64,000 nucleotides of DNA. Source: an uncultured Coriobacteriales bacterium. Its GTDB lineage: Bacteria; Actinomycetota; Coriobacteriia; Coriobacteriales; UMGS124. This document shows, one piece after another, positions 16,542 through 26,230 of this stretch; the stretch's first letter is position 1; every line of letters begins with the position of its first letter. The position numbers were made by a program, and so were the translations under genes. The notes under the pieces are model-generated. The model was not told the origin of the DNA. It ran no database searches and saw only the letters and a list, made by a program, of their open reading frames with translations. The stretch spans positions 1 to 64,000 of the forward strand of contig CAKUAI010000005.1 in assembly GCA_934636245.1 (NCBI GenBank), given 5' to 3'.

Positions 16542-18170
16542 ATGGTTGCTAAGACCGCAGTACGTGTCGAACGTCGCGTTGACGTTTATTGTCTTGCCCT
16601 GCTCTTGGGCTACGGCTTTTTCCGTGTGTTGCTGAACGCCACATATTCGTCTGCCATGTCTACCGTGCGTGACATGACAAGTGTGAATGCTGTCAACTTT
16701 GAGTTCTCATTCGCGTCTTCCTTTTCGATTCTGCTGACTTCAGCGGCCTTGGTGGCGTGGAGCTGCATGAGGCCCAACTCCCGCTTGCATGCGGCGGGTG
16801 TGATTTCGGCCGCGGTGCTCCTTATCATGAACATCCTCTCGGGAATCGGCGTTTTCGACGGTCTGCTCAACGAGGCGGGAATGATTGCGCTTGCCTCGGT
16901 GTGGGGCCTGACTTCGATTGTGACCAACGCCGCTTGGCTCGTGCCGTTTGTGGGCATGGGTCCGCGCCGCTGCCTCACCACCCTCATTGCCAGTATGCTC
17001 GTGAGCGCGCTCGTTTCCCTGGGCTTGTCCACGTTGCCCGGGGTGGCGCAGGATGTGCTTTTGACGTGCGTGGGCGTTGCGAGCATCGTCTTGTTCTGCT
17101 TTATGTGTCGCGCAAAAGACCCGGTAAAGGCTCCCATGGTGTGCCTTGAAGGGGCGGAGCCTGCTCGCCCTGGGCGCGAGTCGCTGAAGCGCACGACCGA
17201 TTTGCTTGGCGAGCTTTGGGGTCCTATCGTTATTTTTGCTTCGCTTACGACGCTTTCGGGATTCGTTGCCTCGTTTGTGGAGTCGGGGCAGTACAGCGCT
17301 GCGGAGGCGAGCGGGCTGAGCCTGTTCGCCACGTTGGAGGCGGTTGGCATCTCGCCCACTAGCTTGGCCTCCCTTTCGGCCGTGGTTTTCCTCGCCGTGC
17401 TTGCGTTTGTGGCGAACAGGACGTTCGACCTCACGAAGACGTTCCGTTTCGCGTTTCCCTTCATTGCCCTGCTGCTGGTTGCCCTGCCGTTTACGGACAG
17501 AAGCTTCGACACCTTCTTCCAGGCGTCGCTCTCGTTTCTCAGCACGATTGTGAACGTGTCGATCATGTTCTTGATGATCGAGACCGCGCGCGTGCGTCAG
17601 GCACCTGCAGTTGCCGTTGTGGCAAGCTCAATGTTTATCGCCCGAGCTGCCCTTTTGGTGAGCCTTGTCGCCGGCATGGTGCTGGATGCTCGGGACGACC
17701 TTGACGGTACCGTGCGTGCGATGGTCCTCGTGGTGGCTGGTATCTACCTGCTGTCGATGACGCTGGTTTTGCTTACGCGCAAGCAGGGAAAGCGCGCTGC
17801 CGGTGTGTCGGTCTCTCTGACGTCTGAAGACGTGGCGTTTAACCGTCCTCAGGCTGCGGTTGTGACTGGCGAAGCAGGGGAGAGTGGCACCGAGGTGCGC
17901 GCTGTGCCGGAGCCGGTGGATCAGGTGTCGCAGGTTTCACCTGCGCCTACGCCGCTTGAAGTGCGTGCGGCTGACTTGGCTGGCAAATACCACCTGACGC
18001 CGCGCGAGCACGAGGTCGTGCTGCTTCTCGCTCAGGGTCGAAGCGCTCCCTTCATCGGCAACGAGCTCGGGCTTGCCACGAACACCGTGCGTGGCTACGT
18101 GCAGGAGGCATACGCCAAGCTCGACGTGCACTCCAAGCAGGAGCTTATCGATCTGCTGACGAACGAGTAG
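16542..18170 (+). CDS. Membrane-bound LuxR-family regulator
   Basis: About 542 aa from ATG 16542 (TTGGGGG before it; the frame is open upstream to about 16431, so the start is not certain). Around ten to twelve hydrophobic segments fill the first 430 residues. A Pro/Ala/Val linker precedes the LuxR HTH: LTPREHEVVLLLAQGRSAPF, NTVRGYVQEAYAKLDVHSKQ. The anion permease gene starts 4 bp after its stop, so the two are co-transcribed. It may regulate the flavoprotein/VOC pair upstream or the permease. Confidence 0.86.
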   Translation: MVAKTAVRVERRVDVYCLALLLGYGFFRVLLNATYSSAMSTVRDMTSVNAVNFEFSFASSFSILLTSAALVAWSCMRPNSRLHAAGVISAAVLLIMNILSGIGVFDGLLNEAGMIALASVWGLTSIVTNAAWLVPFVGMGPRRCLTTLIASMLVSALVSLGLSTLPGVAQDVLLTCVGVASIVLFCFMCRAKDPVKAPMVCLEGAEPARPGRESLKRTTDLLGELWGPIVIFASLTTLSGFVASFVESGQYSAAEASGLSLFATLEAVGISPTSLASLSAVVFLAVLAFVANRTFDLTKTFRFAFPFIALLLVALPFTDRSFDTFFQASLSFLSTIVNVSIMFLMIETARVRQAPAVAVVASSMFIARAALLVSLVAGMVLDARDDLDGTVRAMVLVVAGIYLLSMTLVLLTRKQGKRAAGVSVSLTSEDVAFNRPQAAVVTGEAGESGTEVRAVPEPVDQVSQVSPAPTPLEVRAADLAGKYHLTPREHEVVLLLAQGRSAPFIGNELGLATNTVRGYVQEAYAKLDVHSKQELIDLLTNE

Positions 18171-18174
18171 ATCT

Positions 18175-19314
18175 GTGTCTAGGTTCATTTCCTTCTTGCG
18201 TCGCCATGCAATGCCGTCCGTTGCCGTTGTGGCAGCGTTTGTGACGTGCACGTTTGTGCCGCCTGATGCTGGATATGCGGGGTATGTCGATTGGGGTACC
18301 CTTGCCAAGCTCGCCAGCATGTTGCTTGCGGTGGGAGGGCTCAACGCCTCGGGGATTATCCAGGTACTGGCAACGCGCGTGGTGGCGGCATGCTCGGGCG
18401 TGCGTTTGCTTGTATTTGCACTGGTAGGTATGACAGCTCTGGCCTCGATGTTTGTGACCAACGACATGGCGTTGCTCGCGCTTCTGCCCCTTGCGGCGGC
18501 CTGTTTGGCGACGTGCGACAGGCTCGATCTTGCGGTGCCTGTGTTTGTGCTCCAAGGCCTGGCGGCAAACCTCTGCGGCATGCTGCTGCCGTTTGGCAAC
18601 CCTCAAAACATGTATCTTGCAGGGGCTTTTGATATTGGGTTTGCCGACTTCGTGCGCACGATGCTGCCGCCCTTTGCCCTGGCCACGGCGCTGGTTGCGC
18701 TTGCCTGTCCCTTTGTGGGCAAGGGAGACGTGCGGGTTGAGGTGTCTGCGCCTGCCGCCAACAAGCGCCAGGCGGTGCTTTCGGCCTGTGCGCTTGCATG
18801 CTGCGTGGCTGCGGTTGTCGGTGTACTGCCAGCTTGGATGTGCCTTGCGTGTGCGGTCGCTCTTACCTTGGCAGTGGACGCCCGCCTACCCCTGCGCATC
18901 GACTGGGGGCTCATCGTCACCTTTGCGGCCTTCTTTGTGTTCTCGGGCAACCTTGCCCGCGTGCCCGAGGTGAGGGACGCGTTTGCGGCGTGGCTGGAGG
19001 CCGGGGCGTTTGTTCCCGCGGCGCTGCTTTCCCAGCTCATCAGCAATGTCCCTGCGGCCATTGTGCTCTCAGGCTTCACGGGTGACTGGGCGGGTCTTCT
19101 TGCCGGTGTCAACGTGGGTGGGGCGGGTACGCCCATCGCCTCGCTTGCCACGCTTATCGTCATTGCCCAGTATGGCGTGGTGACGCGAGGGTTTAGGGCG
19201 GGCCATGGACCCACGACGCCGCTTCCTGCCGGCAGGTTCATGGGGCTGCTCGTGGGGGCAAACCTCGCCTTCCTTGGTGTTCTGCTGGCCGCAGGGGTCT
19301 TTCTGGGCTGGTAG
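18175..19314 (+). CDS. ArsB/CitM/SLC13-type anion permease
   Basis: 379 aa from GTG 18175, four bases after the LuxR stop. It is nearly all hydrophobic, with about ten membrane segments. Paired-repeat motifs of the ion transporter superfamily appear: F-V-T-N-D-M-A-L-L-A-L in the first half, G-N-P-Q-N-M-Y-L near residue 140 and L-I-S-N-V-P-A-A-I-V-L in the second half. Members carry dicarboxylates, citrate, sulfate or arsenite. Because it is coupled to a sensor-regulator in a reductase cluster, an organic acid substrate is plausible, but this is inference. It is somewhat shorter than typical members. Confidence 0.8.
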   Translation: MSRFISFLRRHAMPSVAVVAAFVTCTFVPPDAGYAGYVDWGTLAKLASMLLAVGGLNASGIIQVLATRVVAACSGVRLLVFALVGMTALASMFVTNDMALLALLPLAAACLATCDRLDLAVPVFVLQGLAANLCGMLLPFGNPQNMYLAGAFDIGFADFVRTMLPPFALATALVALACPFVGKGDVRVEVSAPAANKRQAVLSACALACCVAAVVGVLPAWMCLACAVALTLAVDARLPLRIDWGLIVTFAAFFVFSGNLARVPEVRDAFAAWLEAGAFVPAALLSQLISNVPAAIVLSGFTGDWAGLLAGVNVGGAGTPIASLATLIVIAQYGVVTRGFRAGHGPTTPLPAGRFMGLLVGANLAFLGVLLAAGVFLGW

Positions 19315-19333
19315 GTCGCGAGTATCGGATGCC

Positions 19334-20752
19334 TTACGACTCGTCCTCGATTTCCAGCTGGCCCTTGACGATGCGGTCTTCCACGAGTTCGAGCATTTCA
19401 TCCTTGCTGTGCACGTCGAGCTTTTGGTAGATGTGGGCGATGTGGGCCTTGGTGGTGCCGGGGTTGATACCGGCGGTTTCGGCGATAAAGGCGCTCGTAT
19501 GGCCCTGGGCGAGCATGGCAAAGACCTGGTGCTCGCGGGGCGACAGACCAAACTCATCGGCGATGGAGGCAAACACGCGCCCTTCGAACTCGCCGGCAGC
19601 CTGGGCCACGCGGCCCTTGAAGTTGTCCTCCTGACGCACGCTCAGCAGACGCGCCAGCGAGAAGCTCGCCATGATGCCCAGTCCGCAGAAGGCTATGGGC
19701 AGCAGGATTTCAACAAGGCCGACCGACAGCGTGGGCATCTCGGTGACAACCTCGATGATGCGGCAGGTGAAGGTGCCCGTCAGAATCGTGACTGCGATGG
19801 CCATCTTGTCGATGAACGTGATGTCGAGCTCCGAAAAACCGTACTGCTCCTTGAGCTCTGAGAGCTGCACTGAAGACAAGGTTTGCCAAGAGAGCCAGAT
19901 GGCGCAGAACAGGGACGGGAACATGCTGGTAAGGCCGCCTTTCAGGAAAGGCAGGCTCAGAATCCAGCACGCCACGAGGATAAGCGCAGGCAGCAGGGTG
20001 CAGGGCGGGTCGTCGCTGCGAAGTATTGCGACGGCTGCCGCAGCGACGACGACGAGCGAGAACGTAAACAGGGCGATATCGGCGTTGCCAGTGGCGAGCG
20101 CGGCTGTCGCCGTGGGGAAGAAGCCCAGCGAGAAGCCGTACGCAAGGCGTTGGGCGGCAATCGCGACGAAGCTTTTGGTTGAGCGGTTCTTTGCCTTGCG
20201 GCGGTGTGTCTGGAGGCCTATGCCGCCCCACAGCATGACGGCCGAGCCGCCTGCGGAGCTCAGGCACATCATCCAAGCCATGGGGACAAAGGGCGACAGC
20301 GCCTTGCCCACAAGGATGAGCGCCGCAGCGATGAGAACGGCAACCACGACGTTGCGTGCTGCGAGGTGCTTCTCGAGTGAGGCGAATGCCAGGCCCCACA
20401 AGATCATTGACGCGCCCAATGTGAAAAGATCGAGCGCCTCAACCAGAAGCGCGGCCCAAAAAGGCAGTGAGACGTGCGTCGCTTCCACAACGAGCACGAG
20501 CACCGCCGCGAAAATCATGACGGCGGAGATGGGCACGCGCGGCTTTCGAACGCCCCAACGCTTGCAAATAAGGAAGGTGACGAAGACCCAGAGCGTCATG
20601 AAGATGTCTTCGATGATGGGGGAGTTGTCGCCGACCGGCGTGGAGTAGACGGGGTCGGGGTTCATGATGCGAAACGCGTACGATGCCCAATACAAGCCGG
20701 CCCCAAGGGCAAGCCAAGGGTTGGTGTCCTTCGCCCAAATCTTTAGCGTCAC
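19334..20752 (-). CDS. Membrane-bound LuxR-family regulator (module 1)
   Basis: 472 aa. The first 390 residues hold about ten to twelve hydrophobic segments. The C-terminus is a LuxR HTH (LSPREHQVFAMLAQGHTSAF, then GTTKAHIAHIYQKLDVHSKD). It is closely related to the regulator at 24500-25897, sharing the MxLKIWAKDTNP start and YWASYAFRIMNPDPVY. It is divergent from the reductase at 21086; the shared region contains a 28-bp segment conserved in the second module. It most likely controls that reductase. Confidence 0.88.
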   Translation of the reverse strand: MTLKIWAKDTNPWLALGAGLYWASYAFRIMNPDPVYSTPVGDNSPIIEDIFMTLWVFVTFLICKRWGVRKPRVPISAVMIFAAVLVLVVEATHVSLPFWAALLVEALDLFTLGASMILWGLAFASLEKHLAARNVVVAVLIAAALILVGKALSPFVPMAWMMCLSSAGGSAVMLWGGIGLQTHRRKAKNRSTKSFVAIAAQRLAYGFSLGFFPTATAALATGNADIALFTFSLVVVAAAAVAILRSDDPPCTLLPALILVACWILSLPFLKGGLTSMFPSLFCAIWLSWQTLSSVQLSELKEQYGFSELDITFIDKMAIAVTILTGTFTCRIIEVVTEMPTLSVGLVEILLPIAFCGLGIMASFSLARLLSVRQEDNFKGRVAQAAGEFEGRVFASIADEFGLSPREHQVFAMLAQGHTSAFIAETAGINPGTTKAHIAHIYQKLDVHSKDEMLELVEDRIVKGQLEIEDES

Positions 20753-20821
20753 AAATGCCTCCCATGACTAGCCAAGTTTTTTCAAATCGGCCCAAAAAGA
20801 AGTTTGATTTGTCAAGCAAGG

Positions 20822-20849
20822 CTACAAGCTGCGTAAACGCTGTCTATAC
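20822..20849. promoter_or_regulatory. Conserved 28-bp regulatory segment, module 1
   Basis: Starts CTACAAGCTGCG and ends TGTCTATAC. It is identical to the segment at 25969-25996 at 25 of 28 positions while the flanks have diverged. It lies 70 bp upstream of the LuxR gene and 236 bp upstream of the reductase. A second shared string, GGACCATTAT (20928-20937), may contain a -10 box of the reductase. Confidence 0.6.
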
Positions 20850-21085
20850 CCTGCAAGGTTACCACATAACTCCGCGGGTTAATTGCCCGACTAACCGATT
20901 TTGCGAATTGCGCCGCCGGACGCCTCGGGACCATTATGGGATTCAGCGACGCGGTGCAGCGAGCGAACGCAGATGACACGCAACGCAGGTGGGGAAGCCT
21001 CAACGTACGGTCATCAGCAGGCGCAAGAAGTTGCAAAGCGCGCCGATTGTTCGATGTGCACTACATAGTAGAAGGGGACATCGTT

Positions 21086-23128
21086 ATGAATCGCACCATG
21101 ACTGCTCTCGGCACCTCCATTTCCAGGCGTCAGCTCGTCGGTGGCATGATGGCCGCTGCTGTGGCAGCCCCCATCGTCGCTTCCCGCACTCGCGGTGTTG
21201 CGTTCGCCGAGGCTTCCGAGATCAAGGACGGTACCTACACCGCTTCCGCTCAGGCCATGAACGACCTCCTCGAGGTCAGCGTGACCATCACCGACGGCAA
21301 GATCGCTGACGTTGCCGTCTCCCCCAACTCTGAGACCCCCGGCATCGGTGGTCAGCTTCTCGACAAGACCGGCGCCGTTGCCGACAGCATCGGCAAGGCC
21401 CCTGTCGACCTGCTCCCCGAGTTGATCGTCGCCAACAACTCCCTGGCCGTCGATATGGTCACCGGCGCCACCATTACCTCCGCTGTGCTCATCTCCCTCG
21501 TCGAGGACTGCATCAAGCAGGCCGGCGGCGATCCCGCCAACTTCCAGGATGCCGTTGAGTACCCCGCCTATGGCGACGGCGACGCTGACATGATCGTCGT
21601 CGGCGGCGGCGGCGCTGGCCTCGTGGCCGCCATCGCGGCTGCCCAGCAGGGCAAGAAGGTCGCCATCATCGAGAAGAACGGCGAGTGCGGCGGCGACACC
21701 CTGGTCTGCGGCGCCATCTACAACTGCCCCGACGCCGACATGCAGGCAAACGTCGAGATGAGCGAGGCCGTCAAGACGACCATCGAGAAGGCTCTCGAGG
21801 CCACCAGCGACGACCCCGACACCCAGAAGGCCCTCGAGGAGATGCAGGCCCCCGTCAAGGAGCAGTGGGAAGAGTACAAGGCTTCCGGCCGCACCGACCT
21901 GTTCGACACCAAGGAGTGGTACGCCCTCCAGACCTGGATCAACGGCGACATGGTCGCCGACCCCGAGCTCGTCAAGGCTCTGACCTACAACGCGTTCGAC
22001 GGCCTTGAGTGGCTCGAGGACCTCGGCATGGAGTTCTATGACGAGATCGGCCAGGGTGCCGGCGCTCTTTGGCAGCGCACCCACACCTCCAAGATGGCCA
22101 TGGGCACGGGCATGATCTCCACCTACGCCACCGCCCTCGTGGACCTCGCCGACAAGATCACCCTGTGCAACGAGGCCACCGCTACCGACCTGGTCGTTGA
22201 GGATGGCCGCGTCGTGGGCGTTGTCGCCGTCGACAACCACAACGGCACGCCCTTCACCGTTTCCTGCGCCGACGGCGCCGTCATCTCCACCGGTGGCTTC
22301 TCCGCCAACGCCAAGATGGTCCAGGACAACAACGACACCGGCAAGTGGCCCGACCTGTCCAACACCTCCACGACCAACCGCTTCTCCTGCTCGCAGGGCG
22401 ACGGCATCACCATGGCCTCCGCTGCCGGCTGCTCGCTGACCGACATGGACCAGATCCAGCTGCTCTACCTCGGCAACGTTGTCAACGGCCAGATCACGAA
22501 GTACCCGCCGCGCAACGCCAACGGCACCGACCAGCTCATCTTCATCAACAAGAACGGCGAGCGCTTCGTCCAGGAGGACGGCCGCCGCGACAAGATCTGC
22601 CTGGGCGTTCTCGACCAGCCCGACCAGATCTTCTACATGCTCGAGTCCGGCGACGGCGCTCTCTACGTCGACATTCACGACCCCGAGTGGCGCTCTGCTG
22701 ACGGTTTCACCTTCGACTACCTGAACGACAACGGCTACATCGTGTGGGATGACACCCTCGAGGGCCTCGCTGGCAAGCTCGAGATGGATCCCGCCACGCT
22801 CCAGGCGACCGTCGACGCCTTCAACGCAGCCGTTGAGTCCGGCTCCGACGAGTTCGGCCGCACGCTCTTCTCCTGCAAGCTCGAGAACGGCCCCTGGGTC
22901 GCCACTCCTCGCCAGGCTTGCGTGCACCACACCATGGGCGGCCTGACCATCGACCCCGCCGGCCATGTCATGGCTGCCGACGGTGGCGAGAAGATCGAGG
23001 GTCTGTACGCTGCCGGTGAGGTCACGGGCGGCATCCACGGTGCCAACCGTCTGGGCGGCAACGCCGTCGTCGACACGGTCGTCTTCGGCAAGCTCGCCGC
23101 TGACAGCCTGGTCGCTGACTTCGCCTAG
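21086..23128 (+). CDS. Exported FMN/FAD reductase, fumarate/urocanate reductase-type (module 1)
   Basis: 680 aa from ATG 21086 with RBS GAAGGGG at 21071-21077. Tat signal SISRRQLVGGMMAAAVAAPI. The FMN_bind domain spans about residues 46-145, with covalent attachment motif DMVTGAT (T129). The FAD domain starts GGGGAGLVAAIAAAQQGK near 173. Residues typical of soluble fumarate reductases are present: N-G-E-R-F-V...R-R-D, H-H-T-M-G-G-L and G-G-I-H-G-A-N-R-L-G-G-N-A-V. It should reduce an activated C=C bond in an exported small molecule; fumarate, urocanate or a plant acrylate are all possible. Bases 22070-22614 are identical to the paralogue at 26231. Confidence 0.93.
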   Translation: MNRTMTALGTSISRRQLVGGMMAAAVAAPIVASRTRGVAFAEASEIKDGTYTASAQAMNDLLEVSVTITDGKIADVAVSPNSETPGIGGQLLDKTGAVADSIGKAPVDLLPELIVANNSLAVDMVTGATITSAVLISLVEDCIKQAGGDPANFQDAVEYPAYGDGDADMIVVGGGGAGLVAAIAAAQQGKKVAIIEKNGECGGDTLVCGAIYNCPDADMQANVEMSEAVKTTIEKALEATSDDPDTQKALEEMQAPVKEQWEEYKASGRTDLFDTKEWYALQTWINGDMVADPELVKALTYNAFDGLEWLEDLGMEFYDEIGQGAGALWQRTHTSKMAMGTGMISTYATALVDLADKITLCNEATATDLVVEDGRVVGVVAVDNHNGTPFTVSCADGAVISTGGFSANAKMVQDNNDTGKWPDLSNTSTTNRFSCSQGDGITMASAAGCSLTDMDQIQLLYLGNVVNGQITKYPPRNANGTDQLIFINKNGERFVQEDGRRDKICLGVLDQPDQIFYMLESGDGALYVDIHDPEWRSADGFTFDYLNDNGYIVWDDTLEGLAGKLEMDPATLQATVDAFNAAVESGSDEFGRTLFSCKLENGPWVATPRQACVHHTMGGLTIDPAGHVMAADGGEKIEGLYAAGEVTGGIHGANRLGGNAVVDTVVFGKLAADSLVADFA

Positions 23129-23197
23129 TACCAAAGCCTTTGTACAGCGCGCGGGAGGAACACCGAAGGTAGGAATCCCGTAGCGCGATGATCCCCT

Positions 23198-23233
23198 GGC
23201 CCGCCCTCCGACATCGGAGGGTGGGCTATTTTT
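23198..23233 (+). terminator. Terminator of reductase module 1
   Basis: GCCCGCCCTCCG and CGGAGGGTGGGC pair around ACAT, followed by a T-rich ATTTTT tail. Confidence 0.85.
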
Positions 23234-23597
23234 ATGCGTGGTGGGCGACAGGTGGATTCAAACAGGGCCGAGTCTGATGCCGCCTTGGCCGCGTCGACTT
23301 TGGACATGCCGCAACCAAGGTGGCCCGAGGACTTACGTGTCCCAGATGGTACAATCAGATTTTCGGCTTGCCGTTTGCCGGCGTGTATGAGCCATCGCAT
23401 TTGCTGGTTTTGTGCAACGAGCGTCTCGGCCGCCTTCAGACGTGCGCTGGCCGACGTTTGAGGGGGCGAGGCTTGCGCGCGGGGCACAATGAACGGTAGG
23501 CGCAAGGCCAGCTCGGGTAGGCGGACTGGCCGCGCTTGCGAAAGCGTAACCACCATCCCCCAAGCAGCGTGCAGCGCACGCGGTAAGGAGTGCTTCC
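23234..23597. other. Intergenic leader of the SDR gene
   Basis: Several short open frames cross this 364-bp stretch, but none has an RBS or recognisable protein. No repeat or clear promoter was seen. The SDR RBS (AAGGAG) is at its end. Confidence 0.4.
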
Positions 23598-24401
23598 ATG
23601 GGTTTTCTCTCTGGTAAGACTGCCATCATCACCGGCGCCGGTCGCGCGGTCCTTGCTGACGGCGTGAGCTGCGGTTCCATTGGCTACGGCATCGCCACCG
23701 CCTATGCCAAGGAGGGCGCGAACCTCGTCATCACCGGCCGCAACCAGGCCAAGCTCGACGCTGCCAAGGCCGAGCTTGAGGAGAAGTACGGCATCCGCGT
23801 GCTCGTTGTGGCCGCCGACGTCAATGCCGGGGCCGACAACGAGGCCGTGGTGCAGGGCGTTATCGACAAGGCCGTCGCCGAGTTCGGCCGCATCGACGTG
23901 CTCATCAACAACGCGCAGGCCTCTGCCTCGGGCGTGCCGCTGGCCGAACACACCACCGACCAGTTCAACCTCGCCATGTTCTCGGGCCTCTATGCCGCCT
24001 TCTATTACATGAAGGCCTGCTATCCGTACCTCAAGGAGACCAAGGGCACGGTTATCAACTTCGCGAGCGGCGCCGGCCTCTTCGGCAACGTGGGCCAGTG
24101 CTCCTACGCTGCCGCCAAGGAGGGCATCCGCGGCCTTTCGCGCGTGGCTGCCAACGAGTGGGGCAAGGACGGCATCAACGTCAACGTCGTGTGCCCGCTT
24201 GCCTGGACGGCTCAGCTCGAGAAGTTCAAGGACGCCTACCCCGAGGCCTACGAGAAGAACGTCCACATGCCTCCCATGGGTCACTACGCCGACCCTGAGC
24301 TCGAGATCGGCCGTGCCTGCGTGCAGCTGGCCAGCCCCGACTTCAAGTTCATGAGCGGTGAGACCATCACGCTCGAAGGCGGCATGGGTCTCAGGCCCTA
24401 A
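23598..24401 (+). CDS. Short-chain dehydrogenase/reductase
   Basis: 267 aa; RBS AAGGAG before ATG 23598. Rossmann motif T-G-A-G-R-A at 12-17, then an extended loop leading to S-I-G-Y-G-I-A (28-33), a spacing reminiscent of FabI-type SDRs. NNAQ at 104-107 replaces the usual NNAG. Catalytic residues S157, Y170 and K174 (C-S-Y-A-A-A-K) are present. No signal peptide, so it is cytoplasmic. It lies between the two duplicated regulator/reductase modules and may convert the same class of substrates, for example a ketone or alcohol group; the specific substrate is unknown. Confidence 0.9.
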   Translation: MGFLSGKTAIITGAGRAVLADGVSCGSIGYGIATAYAKEGANLVITGRNQAKLDAAKAELEEKYGIRVLVVAADVNAGADNEAVVQGVIDKAVAEFGRIDVLINNAQASASGVPLAEHTTDQFNLAMFSGLYAAFYYMKACYPYLKETKGTVINFASGAGLFGNVGQCSYAAAKEGIRGLSRVAANEWGKDGINVNVVCPLAWTAQLEKFKDAYPEAYEKNVHMPPMGHYADPELEIGRACVQLASPDFKFMSGETITLEGGMGLRP

Positions 24402-24425
24402 GGGCGCGCAACAGCAGCGATGACG

Positions 24426-24464
24426 ATGGGGGCCTCCGACTGTAGCCGGAGGCCCCCATTTTTG
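24426..24464. terminator. Bidirectional terminator between SDR and LuxR genes
   Basis: ATGGGGGCCTCCG and CGGAGGCCCCCAT pair perfectly over 13 bp and are followed by TTTT. The two flanking genes converge on it. Confidence 0.9.
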
Positions 24465-24499
24465 TGCGTGACTTTGCAAGGAGCCGGCAGGCGTGCCGG

Positions 24500-25897
24500 C
24501 TACCCCTTGGCCGCGCGGTCTTCCACCAGCTCGAGCATCTCGTCTTTGCTGTGCACGCCAAGCTTCTGGTAGATGTGCGACGCATGCGCCTTGGTGGTGC
24601 CGAGGGTGATGCCTGTGGCCTCGGCGATAAAGGGACCCGTGTGGCCCTGGGCGAGCATGGCAAAAATCTCATGCTCACGGGCCGAAAGGCCGAACTCGGT
24701 CGCGATGGAGGCGAAAACGCGATCCTCGAACTCGCCGGCAGCCTGGGCCACGCGTCCCTTGAAGCTGTCTTCCTGATGCACGCTCAAAAGCTGGGCCAAG
24801 GCGAAGCTCGCCATGAAGGAAAGCCCGAAGTAGGCCATGGGCAGCAATGTCTCAATGGTGCTCCAAGGCAGCGCTGGCATGCCCGTGATGCCTTCGATGG
24901 CGCGGCATGTTACGGTGCCTACCAGTACCGACACGGCGATGGCAATCTTATCGATGAGCGTGATGTCGAGCTCGGACAGGCCGTACAGTTCCTTGAGCTC
25001 GGAAAGTTGCACGGCGGAGAGCGTCTGCCAGGCAAGCCAGATGGCGCACAGCATGAGGGGGAACATGCACGTGAGCCCGCCGTTCAAAAAGGGCAGGACC
25101 AAAATTCCGCATGCGCCGAGGGAGAGTACGGGCAGCAGTGTGCATGGGGGATCGTCGCTGCGAAGCGCCGCTATGGCCGCCAGGGCGATGCCGACAAGCG
25201 CGAATGCGAGAAGCGCGGGGTCTGGGCCGCCTGTGGCAAGCGCCGCCGTTGCGGTGGGGAAAAAGCCCAGTGTGGCGCCATAGGCAAGGCGTTGGGCAGC
25301 GAGAAGCACGAGGCTTTTTGTGGTGGGCCGGGGCCTGGCGGCGCGCTTGTACGTCTGAAGCCCGAGGTTGCCGCCCAAGAGAACAGCCGAGCTTCCCGCC
25401 GAGGCCAAGCACATCATCCAGGCCATGGGGACGAAGGCAGAAAGGGCCTTGCCCACGAGGATGAGCGCCGCGGCGATGAGAACGGAGACGACGACGTTGC
25501 GCGCCGCAAGGTATTTTTCGAGCGAGGCAAAGGCAAGGCCCCACATGATCATCGACGCGCCGAGCGTGAAGAGGTCGAGCGCCTCGATGACAAGCGCCGC
25601 CCAAAGGGGGAGGGCAGTCTGCGTTACTTCGGCAATGAGCACAAGGGTTGCGGCGGTAATCATGACGGTCGCAATGGCCACGCGGGGCTTGCGCACGCCC
25701 CAGCGCTTGCACACGAGGAAAGTCACGAAGACCCAGAGCGTCATAAAGAGGTCTGCGATGAGAGGCGAGTTAAAGCCGACGATCTCTTGGTAGACAGGAT
25801 CTGGGTTCATGATGCGAAATGCGTACGATGCCCAGTACAGGCTTGCTCCCATGGCAAGTCGGGGGTTGGTGTCCTTCGCCCATATTTTTAATTGCAC
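24500..25897 (-). CDS. Membrane-bound LuxR-family regulator (module 2)
   Basis: 465 aa; paralogue of 19334-20752 in length, membrane pattern and sequence. Multiple hydrophobic segments to residue 390, then LuxR HTH LSAREHEIFAMLAQGHTGPF and GTTKAHASHIYQKLGVHSKD. It is divergent from the reductase at 26231, and the intergenic region repeats the layout of module 1. The two modules arose by duplication of the regulator and reductase together. Confidence 0.88.
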   Translation of the reverse strand: MQLKIWAKDTNPRLAMGASLYWASYAFRIMNPDPVYQEIVGFNSPLIADLFMTLWVFVTFLVCKRWGVRKPRVAIATVMITAATLVLIAEVTQTALPLWAALVIEALDLFTLGASMIMWGLAFASLEKYLAARNVVVSVLIAAALILVGKALSAFVPMAWMMCLASAGSSAVLLGGNLGLQTYKRAARPRPTTKSLVLLAAQRLAYGATLGFFPTATAALATGGPDPALLAFALVGIALAAIAALRSDDPPCTLLPVLSLGACGILVLPFLNGGLTCMFPLMLCAIWLAWQTLSAVQLSELKELYGLSELDITLIDKIAIAVSVLVGTVTCRAIEGITGMPALPWSTIETLLPMAYFGLSFMASFALAQLLSVHQEDSFKGRVAQAAGEFEDRVFASIATEFGLSAREHEIFAMLAQGHTGPFIAEATGITLGTTKAHASHIYQKLGVHSKDEMLELVEDRAAKG

Positions 25898-25968
25898 GAA
25901 CGCCTCCCGTGACTGACCTCATTTTTTCCTGCAAGGGCCCAAGCAGCCAAAGCGGAAACGAAACAAGT

Positions 25969-25996
25969 CTACAAGCTGCGCAAACAATGTCTATAC
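25969..25996. promoter_or_regulatory. Conserved 28-bp regulatory segment, module 2
   Basis: Counterpart of 20822-20849, 25 of 28 bases the same, 71 bp upstream of the LuxR gene and 234 bp upstream of the reductase. GGACCATTAT recurs at 26073-26082. Conservation of spacing in both modules supports a regulatory role. Confidence 0.6.
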
Positions 25997-26230
25997 ACCA
26001 AGAGTTTATCACGGTGCGCAGGGCGCTTTGACGCCGAATAATCCATTAGCGAGATGTGCCGTACATCGGGGCGGACCATTATCGAAGTAGCGTCGCAGTG
26101 TGACTGGCGGATACGGACGGCGTGGCGCGGAGGTGGGGAAGCCTCGGCGCACGAGCGTCTGCAGTCGTATTCAGCCGCCGCAGTGCCCGCTTACATTCGA
26201 TGTGCACGACTAGTAGAAGGGGACATCGTT

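Noticed and set aside
18175..19314. Arsenite pump with ars operon
   Set aside because: No arsR/arsC/arsA genes are nearby; the gene is coupled to a LuxR sensor in a reductase cluster, so arsenite is not supported.
21014..23134. Long open frames opposite reductase genes (also 26210-28180 minus, 31605-34208 plus, 12888-14558 minus)
   Set aside because: They mirror the codon bias of real GC-rich genes, give Val/Gly/Ala-rich or low-complexity products and have no RBS or known domains.
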